Source of the DNA: a virus
IMG/VR virus record: IMGVR_UViG_3300044729_001702
Span: 1 to 31,700 of that record
Reading direction: 5' to 3' (one strand)
DNA length: 31,700 bases
Part shown: positions 1 to 6,341 of the stretch, piece after piece
How the letters are laid out: the number at the start of each line of letters is the position of its first letter
Numbering within the stretch: the stretch's first letter is position 1
The notes under the pieces: generated by a model
What the model saw: only the letters and a program-made list of their open reading frames with translations
Told to the model about the DNA's origin: nothing
The model's database searches: none
Program-made: the position numbers and the translations under genes

Positions 1-54
1 AAGCCGGTCGCACCGGCGACCACAAAGGAGGACGACGATGGAATCCCGTTCTGA
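1..54 (+). CDS. ERF annealing protein, C-terminal end only (partial)
   Basis: Last 17 codons and stop of the ERF-like gene that is complete at 30251-31060. Position 1 is in frame. The peptide ends in an acidic run followed by G-I-P-F, like the C-terminal tip of bacterial single-stranded DNA binding proteins. It is cut by the window start and is not a separate gene. The next gene starts inside it, at 38. Confidence 0.9.
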   Translation, partial: KPVAPATTKEDDDGIPF

Positions 55-295
55 TGACTCGCCGTCGATCTCGCCGGAGCAGTTCGCCGCTCGGTTCGGC
101 ATCAGCCGCGACACCGTCTATCGCTGGATCAAGCAGGGCCGGCTTGATCCGATCCCGATCGGGCCTCGCGTCTGGCGGTTCCGTCCGTCGCAGGTTGAGG
201 CGTTCATCAACGAGCCGAGGCGCGAGACGCAGTACGTCCACATTGACGAGAACCCAGGAACCGCTTGGGCAAACCGAAACGAGGTGAACCGATGA
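38..295 (+). CDS. Helix-turn-helix DNA-binding protein (excisionase/MerR-like HTH_17 type)
   Basis: An 85-aa protein. Residues 10-57 fit the short DNA-binding domain of the excisionase/HTH_17 group: S-P-E-Q-F-A-A-R-F-G-I-S, then D-T-V-Y-R-W-I-K-Q-G-R-L as recognition helix, then a wing-like segment with P-I-G-P-R-V-W-R-F. The start at 38 has a strong Shine-Dalgarno (AAAGGAGG at 23-30), which lies inside the last codons of the ERF gene, so the two are translationally coupled. It overlaps the next gene by ATGA. In temperate phages such proteins are often called excisionases, but no integrase is visible here. A role as transcription regulator or replication accessory is as likely. A second, identical copy is at 31044-31301. 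Confidence 0.85.
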   Translation: MESRSDDSPSISPEQFAARFGISRDTVYRWIKQGRLDPIPIGPRVWRFRPSQVEAFINEPRRETQYVHIDENPGTAWANRNEVNR

Positions 296-801
296 GACTG
301 ATCGACATCAGCGCAGACATGCAGGCGCTCGACGACCTGCTCGCCGAGGTCGGCGGCGACGTTTCCGATCCCAAGGTCGCCCAGATCGTCGACGCTTGGT
401 TCAACGAGCTTGACCACAGCTTGACGGCCAAGATCGACAACTACGCGGCGCTCATCTCGACGATGCGAGCACGGGCAGACATCCGGAGAGCCGAGGCCGA
501 GCGGCTCGCGCGTCGCGCCCAGGTTGACGAGGCGTCGGCCGACTGGCTCGCGTCAAGGCTGCTCGCAGCTCTCGACTCGCGAGGTATGAAAAAGGTCGAG
601 ACCGATCGGTACGCGGTCTCGGTCGTCGGCAACGGTGGAAAGGCTCCGCTCCTCGTCGACGGCGACGTGCCGGCGGAGTTCCTGAAGACCGTGACGAAGG
701 TCGAGCCGGATCGGGAAAGAATCCGGCTTGCCATCGAGGCCGGTCAGGATGTACCGTTCGCCAGACTCGGCGAGCGCGGGAAGCGCCTCGCCATTCGCTG
801 A
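292..801 (+). CDS. Siphovirus Gp157-family protein
   Basis: A 169-aa protein matching the architecture of the Siphovirus Gp157 family. An N-terminal helical part opens with I-D-I-S-A-D-M-Q-A-L. A long coiled-coil core follows (about residues 40-95, with K-I-D-N-Y-A and A-E-R-L). Then comes a short beta region, a P-A-E-F-L segment and the terminal A-G-Q-D-V-P-F-A-R-L signature. The family was named from Streptococcus thermophilus phage genes and usually sits next to single-strand annealing or SSB genes, as here; its molecular role is not settled. I chose ATG 292 over the in-frame ATG at 265 because 292 overlaps the upstream stop as ATGA. The second copy at the right end carries Arg instead of Lys at residue 100. 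Confidence 0.85.
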   Translation: MRLIDISADMQALDDLLAEVGGDVSDPKVAQIVDAWFNELDHSLTAKIDNYAALISTMRARADIRRAEAERLARRAQVDEASADWLASRLLAALDSRGMKKVETDRYAVSVVGNGGKAPLLVDGDVPAEFLKTVTKVEPDRERIRLAIEAGQDVPFARLGERGKRLAIR

Positions 802-809
802 CCTCTCAC

Positions 810-853
810 CCGGCCCGGCTGCTCGCGACGCTCTTCCGCGACGGCCGGGCCGG
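810..853. other. Stable hairpin between Gp157-like gene and initiator gene
   Basis: A perfect 10-bp inverted repeat, CCGGCCCGGC at 810-819 and GCCGGGCCGG at 844-853. Nested inside is a second 5-bp pair, TCGCG 823-827 with CGCGA 837-841. No T-run follows, so it is not a canonical intrinsic terminator. It sits in the 85-bp gap before the initiator gene and could pause transcription or protect the upstream mRNA end. Confidence 0.6.
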
Positions 854-886
854 TCCTTCGGAACGGATGACCGCAGGAGATGACCG

Positions 887-1750
887 ATGGAACGATGGAT
901 TCCCGTAGACGTTGACCTCTTTCGGAAGCCGAAGTTTGTAGCACTATGCCGGACTATGCAAGTCGGCCGGTTTGAGGGAGCCGGCCGCGTGCTCGCGATC
1001 TGGTGCTGGGTTCAATCCTACGGGCCGCAGACGACGTTAGACGCGTCCGCGGTCGATGAGGCGACCGGGACACCTCCCGGCACTACAGACGCTCTAATCG
1101 CCTCTGGGTGGGCCTCGGCCAACAAGCGGTCCGGCACGATCCGATTCTCGTGGCCCGGCGAGACGCTGGCGGAGATCCGGGAGCGGCGGTCTGAAGCCGG
1201 CCGTCGAGCCGTCCGTGCTCGCTGGGATCGAGTCCGTGCCGAGCAGGCTGACGGATGCGATGCCGATACGGGCGTATTACGGGCGAACTACAAGACTGAG
1301 AGTAAGACTAAGACCAAGACAGAAAACCAAGGACTGGAGCCTATCGGCTCCAGTCTTGTCCCGGTCGATGCCGAAACGCCATCGACCGCGACCGACAGCG
1401 ACCGGAGACCGCCGCGAACCGTTGCCATCGGATGGCATCCGGAGGACGGGTTTGCTGGGATCACCGACGCCGATCGGCGTGCCTGGGCGGCGGCGTATCC
1501 GGCGGTCGACATCGACGCCGAGCTCGCGAAGTCTCACGCATGGCTCGCGGCTGAGGCTCCGTCCGGTCGATGGCGAAACGTACGGGCCGGCCTGCGGCGC
1601 TGGATGGCACGCAGCCAGGCGTACGCCGATCGTCGTTCTGCCGGGCCGCATTTGACGAAATCAAACGTGGGCGGGACACTCCCGCTCGGATGCTGGATCG
1701 ACGCCGAGGGCGTCGCACGAACCGCGAGCGGTGCTCCGCTCGACCGTTGA
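887..1750 (+). CDS. Replication-initiator-like protein
   Basis: A 287-aa protein. The N-terminal part (residues 1-110) resembles the winged-helix region of phage replisome organisers (W-I-P-V-D-V-D-L-F at the start, then helices). A charged linker rich in Lys, Thr and Glu covers about residues 125-150. The C-terminal part (about 180-250) has the pattern I-G-W-H-P-E-D-G-F, then A-W-A-A-A-Y-P, then W-L and a terminal R-R-W-M-A-R-S-Q. That pattern is common at the end of phage replication proteins of the O type. It probably binds the phage origin and recruits helicase. The start is set by GGAG at 876-879, eight bases before ATG, within a 14-bp start cassette reused at three other genes. A strong hairpin and AAGAC repeats lie inside the linker-coding region. 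Family placement is inferred from pattern only. Confidence 0.6.
   Translation: MERWIPVDVDLFRKPKFVALCRTMQVGRFEGAGRVLAIWCWVQSYGPQTTLDASAVDEATGTPPGTTDALIASGWASANKRSGTIRFSWPGETLAEIRERRSEAGRRAVRARWDRVRAEQADGCDADTGVLRANYKTESKTKTKTENQGLEPIGSSLVPVDAETPSTATDSDRRPPRTVAIGWHPEDGFAGITDADRRAWAAAYPAVDIDAELAKSHAWLAAEAPSGRWRNVRAGLRRWMARSQAYADRRSAGPHLTKSNVGGTLPLGCWIDAEGVARTASGAPLDR
1292..1358. other. Possible replication origin inside initiator gene
   Basis: Four AAGAC words begin at 1292, 1304, 1310 and 1316, followed by an A-rich stretch. A perfect inverted repeat follows: GACTGGAGCC 1332-1341, loop TATC, GGCTCCAGTC 1346-1355. With one bulged base it extends to CAAG 1328-1331 and CTTG 1355-1358. The region encodes the low-complexity linker of a replication-initiator-like protein, the same arrangement as the lambda origin inside gene O. 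The structure is directly visible; the origin function is inference. Confidence 0.4.
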
Positions 1751-1764
1751 CAGGAGATGACACG

Positions 1765-2082
1765 ATGAAACCGGATGACCGACGCAGAATCCTACGGGCC
1801 GAACTCGCCGCGCTTGGCGTGCCGGCGGACGACATCACGCACCGAATGCTCCATCGCAACGACTGGCGAGGCGAGCCGGATCTCGATTGCATGTTTGCGG
1901 TCGAAACGATCCTCGCGCTCCGCGACCAGGTCGCAGCGTGCCGAACGATCATCGAATCGACCGATCGCGAGAACGATCGACTCCGATCCGCAGCGGTGAA
2001 GACCGCCGCGGAGATCGAGGAGATCACGCGACAGATCGAGATCCTGCGGGACATGCTCCCGAAGGAGGTGATTGATGTCTGA
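1765..2082 (+). CDS. Unknown protein with C-terminal coiled coil
   Basis: A 105-aa protein I do not recognise. It is charged and helical throughout. Residues about 65-100 (D-R-E-N-D-R-L, then E-I-E-E-I-T-R-Q-I-E-I-L) read as a coiled coil. ATG 1765 is preceded by GGAG at 1753-1756 in a variant of the early-gene start cassette (GGAGATGACACGATG), which decides it over the longer open frame from 1570. It overlaps the next gene by 8 nt. Its position between the initiator-like gene and a possible helicase-loader-like gene suggests a replication accessory role, but nothing in the sequence shows this. Confidence 0.65.
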   Translation: MKPDDRRRILRAELAALGVPADDITHRMLHRNDWRGEPDLDCMFAVETILALRDQVAACRTIIESTDRENDRLRSAAVKTAAEIEEITRQIEILRDMLPKEVIDV

Positions 2083-2593
2083 GCCGCTTACGCCACAACG
2101 GAACCTCGAACGCGTGCTCGGACTTTGGCCGAGCGCAGGCCTGACGGCCGATTGGAAGAACCTGTTCCTCAGCCGCTTCCGAAACGTGAATCAGGAATGG
2201 CTTCGCGAGGCGATCGAGAACGTGAAGTTTGCCAAAGGCTCGCACGTTCCGGAGCTCAAATGGTTCCTCGACGAGTTCGAGGGAATCCGTCGGCACGCCG
2301 GCAGCGTTGCACGTGAGGAGCCTCAGACGCTAGAGCAACGAGCCGAGCGTCGCGAGCAGGAACGCGAACGCGAGCGCATCGAGGTCGAGGCGGAACGCAG
2401 GCAGATCCGGCGAACGATGGCCGGCCTGCACGCATCGACGCTCGACCGCATACGTGACACGATGCGGAACACGCGGTTCCTCGCGTCGCTCTGCGGTTCG
2501 CTGGAAGGCGAGGTCGAGGCGTGGCCCGACTTCGCTCTCGGCATGGCTCACGCCGTCGCGACTCGCGACGGCCTGCTCGGAGGTGACGCGTGA
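2075..2593 (+). CDS. Unknown replication-module protein (possible helicase-loader-like)
   Basis: A 172-aa protein. The N-terminal 75 residues form a small helical domain: L-G-L-W-P-S-A-G-L-T-A-D-W, F-R-N-V-N-Q-E-W-L-R-E-A-I, then H-V-P-E-L-K-W-F-L-D. An Arg/Glu-rich coiled coil follows (about 85-115), then a short helical C-terminus. ATG 2075 has an excellent ribosome site (AAGGAGGTG at 2062-2070). The layout recalls the N-terminal helical domain of phage helicase loaders and loader inhibitors, but no AAA+ motifs exist, so that reading is only a suggestion from context. It overlaps the next gene as GTGA. Confidence 0.6.
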   Translation: MSEPLTPQRNLERVLGLWPSAGLTADWKNLFLSRFRNVNQEWLREAIENVKFAKGSHVPELKWFLDEFEGIRRHAGSVAREEPQTLEQRAERREQERERERIEVEAERRQIRRTMAGLHASTLDRIRDTMRNTRFLASLCGSLEGEVEAWPDFALGMAHAVATRDGLLGGDA

Positions 2594-2898
2594 ACACAAA
2601 GCCAGGAAGCAAGCACGAGCGGACGTTCATTGAGGCCGTTCGGCTGGAGATCGCCGGCGGACGGACGCAGTTTGATCGCGAGACGGTTCAGCGCTTGATC
2701 GGTGCCTATCACGCCGAGGCCTACCGGTTCGACTGCCTTGCGCTCGACGTGGCCTACGACATCGAGCTCGACGATGAGCATCTCAAGACGATGTATCGCG
2801 AGTTCACGTCCACGCGTAACCGCGTGGCCGAGGTTGACGCCGTGGGCATCCGTGACCAGATCGACCGCGAGGACGCGAAGGAGCCGCCCGATGTCTGA
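2590..2898 (+). CDS. Unknown small acidic protein
   Basis: A 102-aa protein of unknown function, acidic and mainly helical, with no recognised motif. The GTG start overlaps the previous stop (GTGA), implying coupling. The last codons overlap the next gene by 8 nt. It sits in a run of short early genes between the initiator-like gene and the RusA-like resolvase. Such runs are often host-takeover or replication-accessory genes, but no specific role can be read here. Confidence 0.65.
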   Translation: MNTKPGSKHERTFIEAVRLEIAGGRTQFDRETVQRLIGAYHAEAYRFDCLALDVAYDIELDDEHLKTMYREFTSTRNRVAEVDAVGIRDQIDREDAKEPPDV

Positions 2899-3130
2899 CA
2901 TATGCGCACGCCTGCGAGCGATGGCCGGTCCGATCGTTCCGAACGTCTGCACCGAGGCCGCCGACGAGATCGAGCGGCTGATTGCCGAGCGCGACGAGGC
3001 GAGGCGGGAGGCGTGCAAGTTCGAGAGCAAGGTGGACTGGGATCACGGCAACACCGATCCGGCAAGGTTTGGCCCGATGGCACTGGCGGCGGAGCGCGGC
3101 TGGGACTGCTTCAAGGGAGACGGCAAATGA
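2891..3130 (+). CDS. Unknown 79-aa protein
   Basis: Not recognised. A helical N-terminus (C-A-R-L-R-A-M-A) leads to a charged coiled-coil stretch (A-D-E-I-E-R-L-I-A-E-R-D-E-A-R-R-E-A), then a compact C-terminus (F-G-P-M-A-L-A-A-E-R-G-W-D-C-F). I chose ATG 2891 because it overlaps the upstream stop closely. The open frame continues upstream to 2702, but there it is a shadow of the previous gene. It overlaps the next gene by ATGA. Confidence 0.6.
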   Translation: MSDICARLRAMAGPIVPNVCTEAADEIERLIAERDEARREACKFESKVDWDHGNTDPARFGPMALAAERGWDCFKGDGK

Positions 3131-3414
3131 ACGAAGCGCTCTTCGTCGGCGGATTGCTAGATGGCAAGATCCGGACGCTCAACGATTGCGATCGATCCGT
3201 CGGAAGGATCGAGGTCGTAGACGGCCATTTGAGACCGCATCGATACGCAGGCAAGTGGATTCTCCAATACCTACCGGAATCATCCGGTCCTGAACGCGCG
3301 CTCGTATTCATCGACGAGAGGATCAAGGGCGACAGGTTGGCCGACATGTTTGGCGAGATCAAGTCACGCATTCCATCTACGCATTGGAAGCCGATCGAGG
3401 AGTATGGCAAGTGA
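3127..3414 (+). CDS. Unknown 95-aa protein
   Basis: Not recognised. It looks like a small alpha/beta protein, starting M-N-E-A-L-F-V-G-G-L-L-D-G. Phage proteins with a similar opening (a glycine pair followed by D-G-K) occur as uncharacterised early genes. ATG 3127 overlaps the previous stop (ATGA), which sets the start inside a longer open frame from 2902. Base composition is slightly more AT-rich than the neighbours (for example 3181-3290), a mild sign of recent acquisition. Confidence 0.65.
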   Translation: MNEALFVGGLLDGKIRTLNDCDRSVGRIEVVDGHLRPHRYAGKWILQYLPESSGPERALVFIDERIKGDRLADMFGEIKSRIPSTHWKPIEEYGK

Positions 3415-3974
3415 ACGACGCAAACTCGCCACGTCGTGACGGATCTTCCGCCATGACTCAAGCCGACTACGCGGTCATCTTGCAACAGATCAAAGACGCC
3501 AAACTAGAAGCCTCGCAGAACATGACGTGCCAGTTCATGGCAAGTCTCACGCTCTACATGGAAAGCATGGTGCCTGGCAACCGGACCACGCGAGCCGCGA
3601 TGCATGATCTCTTGCATCGGTTCAAGATCGACGTCTCGGAAACCCTACCGGTACCCTCGGGTTCCGGAGGTGGGCCGTGCTGCCGAGCGACTTCGACGAG
3701 GACGAATGGTGGGAAGCCGTCCACGCCATCCTCGACGAGATCGCTTGCGGCCGGCGGATGGCAGCGAGGCGAGCCGATCGGCGTCCTCGCCATCCTCCTC
3801 CGCTCCGGCGCTGACCGGATCGAGACCGAGGCGCCGGCCATGAGGGCGCACGCCAGCACCATGCTCGTCGCCGCCGACGAACTCGAGCATCTCGCCGCCT
3901 GCGTTCAAGGTGCGTTCAAGTCCCTCGAGATATCCCAGGCACGGCTTGAGACGCTCGCGGAGCCGGATGAATGA
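3411..3974 (+). CDS. Unknown protein, frame integrity doubtful in the middle
   Basis: The open frame gives 187 aa from a GTG that overlaps the upstream stop (GTGA); ATG 3453 is an alternative start. The first about 80 residues and the last about 65 look like normal helical protein. The middle (about residues 83-117, nt 3657-3760) is rich in Pro, Ser, Thr, Arg and Gly, typical of translation in the wrong frame. Over that same stretch another frame has a good ribosome site and a plausible protein (3677-3814). The ORF may therefore be a chance fusion of two genes, or the sequence may contain a frameshift. Function unknown. It overlaps the next gene by ATGA. Confidence 0.45.
   Translation: MNDANSPRRDGSSAMTQADYAVILQQIKDAKLEASQNMTCQFMASLTLYMESMVPGNRTTRAAMHDLLHRFKIDVSETLPVPSGSGGGPCCRATSTRTNGGKPSTPSSTRSLAAGGWQRGEPIGVLAILLRSGADRIETEAPAMRAHASTMLVAADELEHLAACVQGAFKSLEISQARLETLAEPDE
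3677..3814 (+). CDS. Small overlapping ORF with strong ribosome site
   Basis: A 45-aa frame starting at GTG 3677, preceded by GGAGG at 3666-3670 with six bases between. The first 25 residues look authentic (L-P-S-D-F-D-E-D-E-W-W-E-A-V). The last 18 are Arg/Pro-rich and look out of frame. It lies within the suspicious middle of the 3411-3974 ORF. The simplest combined reading is a protein that starts here and returns to the other frame near 3750, by an indel or a real frameshift. Offered as an alternative reading, not a certain gene. Confidence 0.35.
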   Translation: MLPSDFDEDEWWEAVHAILDEIACGRRMAARRADRRPRHPPPLRR

Positions 3975-4471
3975 TCGTCACGCTCGAAAGCAGGTATGTC
4001 GATGCCGCCATCAAGAAGCCGGCTTGGCAACAGGCGAAGGCTATCGAACGTAACGAGCGGCGAGCGTGGAAGGTCGTTGACGATCCCGACGAGATCGGAG
4101 CCTGGGGCGAAGCTGCGCTCTGCCAGTTGCTCGGAGTCGATCCGATGGTCGAGATGTTCAAGGACGATCCGACCGAGCCGGATGTCTGCGGAGTCGAGGT
4201 CAGGACGACAACGCATCCGAACGGGCATCTCATCATCCGACAGACGAAGGCGACCGCCGACCACGTCCTCGCGGTCGTCTCGCCCGAGCGGAAGTTCGTG
4301 AGGCTCGTCGGCTGGATCACGCCCGAGGAGATCAACAGCGACGACCGATTCCCGTTCCGAACGGACCGAGGTCATCCCCCGGCTAGGTGGATTCCCGGAG
4401 CCGTTCTCGATCAGGACATCGGCGCTCTTTGCGTCCGCGTCTATCAGCGTTGGTTCGAGATGTCGATATGA
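3971..4471 (+). CDS. PD-(D/E)XK nuclease-like protein
   Basis: A 166-aa protein. A possible PD-(D/E)XK core is visible: E47 in G-A-W-G-E-A-A-L, P70-D71, then E76-V-R78 in the strand G-V-E-V-R. Arg replaces the usual Lys, a known variation in the superfamily. A following strand (H-L-I-I-R-Q) and W-I-T-P-E-E fit the core fold. The C-terminus (H-P-P-A-R-W-I-P-G-A-V-L) resembles uncharacterised phage proteins of this type. It would act on DNA, perhaps in recombination with the RusA-like resolvase downstream. The ATG overlaps the previous stop. Confident as a gene, moderate for the fold, no evidence for specificity. Confidence 0.55.
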   Translation: MIVTLESRYVDAAIKKPAWQQAKAIERNERRAWKVVDDPDEIGAWGEAALCQLLGVDPMVEMFKDDPTEPDVCGVEVRTTTHPNGHLIIRQTKATADHVLAVVSPERKFVRLVGWITPEEINSDDRFPFRTDRGHPPARWIPGAVLDQDIGALCVRVYQRWFEMSI

Positions 4472-4719
4472 GCTGCGAACGCGAGGAGTTCCCGTGCTGG
4501 ATCGCATGCGACAGCAAGGGACCGCTTGCGTATGACTGGGACGAGGTACGGCTTGTCGAGGTGGCCGACGATGGCAGCGCGTCGCTCTGGCTTGGCGACG
4601 GTTCCGAGTGGATGTTCCGAGCAATCGAGCCGGTCCTAGACGCGCCGCAGTTCTTTCGCAAACTCGCGAAGGTGCTACCGTTACTGGAAACGGAAAGCCG
4701 ACCGAAACCTCCATGCTGA
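4468..4719 (+). CDS. Unknown 83-aa protein
   Basis: Not recognised. Probably a small beta-rich fold: W-I-A-C-D, then V-R-L-V-E-V, then S-L-W-L-G-D-G, then a helical tail. It contains four cysteines without a metal-site spacing I recognise. ATG 4468 overlaps the previous stop (ATGA); the longer frame upstream is a shadow. It overlaps the next gene by 7 nt, so it is part of the coupled early operon. Confidence 0.6.
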   Translation: MSCEREEFPCWIACDSKGPLAYDWDEVRLVEVADDGSASLWLGDGSEWMFRAIEPVLDAPQFFRKLAKVLPLLETESRPKPPC

Positions 4720-5051
4720 GACAACCGGACGAGCCGAGCGACCGTCGAGCCGCAGCCGCGGCCCGGATGCTCGATCTCAAGCCGGAGACCGGCGGCGAAC
4801 TTGCGGTCGCCTTGCAGGTGCTCGACGCCATCGTCGCCAGGCACGGCGAGGTCCGCATCCTGCGAATCGGTACGGCGACTGTCTGCCACGCTGGAGCCGA
4901 GGCCGAGGTCGGCGGCGACGGACCGAACACCGTCGAGGCGATAGTCGCCTGCGCCTGCGACGTCGTCGTGAGCGAAGAGCGGAAGCATCAGCGACCGCCA
5001 GTCGAGCCGGACGCGGACGACTCCGAGGACGCGAGCCTGTTTGTATGGTGA
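4713..5051 (+). CDS. Unknown 112-aa protein
   Basis: Not recognised. It reads as an Ala-rich helical N-terminus, an alpha/beta middle (V-L-D-A-I-V-A-R-H-G-E-V-R-I-L-R-I-G), and an acidic C-terminus ending D-A-S-L-F-V-W. ATG 4713 is chosen because it lies 7 nt inside the previous gene, like its neighbours. It overlaps the RusA-like gene by 7 nt. Confidence 0.6.
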   Translation: MLRQPDEPSDRRAAAAARMLDLKPETGGELAVALQVLDAIVARHGEVRILRIGTATVCHAGAEAEVGGDGPNTVEAIVACACDVVVSEERKHQRPPVEPDADDSEDASLFVW

Positions 5052-5491
5052 CCGTATCGCTTCCGCTTCCGGACCGCTGCCTGTCTCCGAACGCGAGGAC
5101 TCATTGGGCGGTCCGCTCGAAAGCCGCAAAGCGCTGGCACGCCGTCGCGGTCGCACGTACAGCCGAGGCGCTGCGATACCTCAGCCAGCAGGCCGTGCCG
5201 GAGACGAGCCTACGGCCGAACGATCCGATCGGCGTCCGATGTCGCTGGTTCTTTCGAGACCGCCGACGCCGCGACGCCGACAACCTGCTCGCCTCGATGA
5301 AGCACGCGTTCGACGGCATCGCCGAGGCGCTCAAGGTCGATGATCGGACATTCGTTCACTGGCCGGCGGTCATCGGATACGATCGAGATCGACCGAGGGT
5401 AGAAGTCGATCTATGGCCGATCGGCTCCGAGGGTCAGGGAGCGACTACGTGCCAAGCGTTACCGTCGAGCGTGCCGATGCCTCCGTCCTGA
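5045..5491 (+). CDS. rusA: RusA-family Holliday junction resolvase
   Basis: A 148-aa protein of typical RusA length. The family opens with strand L-P-L-P and N-A-R-T-H-W (16-21). Its active-site block is R-D-A-D-N-L-L (76-82), with K86, D90-G-I and the D-D pair at 99-100. These correspond to the conserved Asp and Lys residues that bind Mg2+ in RusA. It cuts four-way DNA junctions that arise during recombination-dependent replication and before packaging. It pairs functionally with the ERF annealing protein in the same operon. ATG 5045 overlaps the upstream gene by 7 nt. The C-terminal about 20 residues overlap the next gene and are not conserved in appearance. Confidence 0.88.
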   Translation: MVTVSLPLPDRCLSPNARTHWAVRSKAAKRWHAVAVARTAEALRYLSQQAVPETSLRPNDPIGVRCRWFFRDRRRRDADNLLASMKHAFDGIAEALKVDDRTFVHWPAVIGYDRDRPRVEVDLWPIGSEGQGATTCQALPSSVPMPPS

Positions 5492-6327
5492 TCGTTCGCG
5501 CCAAGGTCGCACCAGGCGACGAGCTGCGGTTCCTGATGCGGTCTGACGCGCATCACGACAGCACCCACGCCGATCGCTCGATGGAGGAACGGCATCTACG
5601 CGAGGCCGTCGAGAGCGACGCGTATATCCTCGACTTCGGGGATCTGTTTGACGCCATGCAGGGAAAGTTCGATCCGCGACGCGGACCGGATCGCCGCGAC
5701 CTGCGACCTGAATACTGGGAAGGTCACTACCTCGATCGGCTCGTAGACGTTGCAGCCGAGCGCTACGCGCCGTTCGCGGACCGCTGGGTGATGATGTCGC
5801 CGGGAAACCACGAGACGAGCGTCGGCAAGCGGCACGAAATCGACCTGACCGATCGGCTCGTACGCTCGCTCAAGACCGCCGGTCGCGCTCCGCTCCTGCA
5901 TAGAGGCACGTATGCCGGCTGGATTCTCGTGCGTTTCCACAACGAGCGAGACTCGAAGAAGAGCGCGACGTTCCGCATTTACTATCACCATGGCTACGGC
6001 GGCGGAGGCCCGGTTACGCGTGGCGTGATCCAGACCGCGCGTATGGGGCTTTACCTGCCCGACGCGGACCTGATCGTCAGCGGTCACACTCACGACGCAT
6101 GGACGATGCCGATCGCTCGCGCGCGCGTGATGGACTCCGGTCGCGTTCGCGAGGACCGGCAGACGCACGTCCGCATCGCCGGATACAAGGGCGAGTTCCT
6201 CGACGGCGAAGGCTGGGCCATCGAGCGCGGTATGCCACCGAAGCCGCGAGGAGCTGCGTGGCTGACGATGGCGTATCGCCACGTAGACGGGCCGCGGATT
6301 GATACGCGGATCGACGAAGCGACGTGA
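5449..6327 (+). CDS. Calcineurin-like metallophosphoesterase
   Basis: A 292-aa protein with all the metal-binding motifs of the family: D33-x-H35 in S-D-A-H-H-D, G-D-L-F-D (64-68), G-N-H-E (119-122), H-H-G near residue 181 and G-H-T-H-D near residue 213. The substrate could be nucleic acid (Mre11/SbcD-like nuclease), nucleotide or protein phosphate; phage members are often annotated as DNA-repair exonucleases. I prefer GTG 5449 because AGGGAG (5436-5441) sits seven bases upstream. The in-frame ATG at 5413 lacks such a site and would overlap RusA by 79 nt. It is the last gene before the lysis/tail-fibre block. Confidence 0.85.
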   Translation: MPSVTVERADASVLIVRAKVAPGDELRFLMRSDAHHDSTHADRSMEERHLREAVESDAYILDFGDLFDAMQGKFDPRRGPDRRDLRPEYWEGHYLDRLVDVAAERYAPFADRWVMMSPGNHETSVGKRHEIDLTDRLVRSLKTAGRAPLLHRGTYAGWILVRFHNERDSKKSATFRIYYHHGYGGGGPVTRGVIQTARMGLYLPDADLIVSGHTHDAWTMPIARARVMDSGRVREDRQTHVRIAGYKGEFLDGEGWAIERGMPPKPRGAAWLTMAYRHVDGPRIDTRIDEAT

Positions 6328-6341
6328 GGTAAACTCCTGCC

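Larger units (their letters stand above)
1..694. repeat. Terminal direct repeat, left copy
   Basis: This stretch recurs at 31007-31700 in the same orientation, offset 31,006. Reading base by base I find five differences, at 564, 567, 573, 590 and 657 of this copy. It carries the end of the ERF gene, the whole HTH gene and most of the Gp157-like gene. It is most simply read as the overlap of a circular or circularly permuted genome; a real long terminal repeat is the alternative. The genes here are therefore the continuation of the operon at the right end of the window, not a second locus. Confidence 0.95.

Noticed and set aside
38-295. Excisionase proving a temperate, integrated lifestyle
   Set aside because: The HTH type is shared by many regulators. 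No integrase, repressor or attachment site is visible, so lysogeny is not supported.
1-694. Two separate paralogous loci for the HTH and Gp157-like genes
   Set aside because: The copies sit exactly at the contig ends at over 99% identity and in the same register, as expected for circular overlap.
3905-4930. 341-aa minus-strand open frame
   Set aside because: Low-complexity Ser/Arg/Pro composition with no motif; it is the mirror of the PD-(D/E)XK-like and following small genes.
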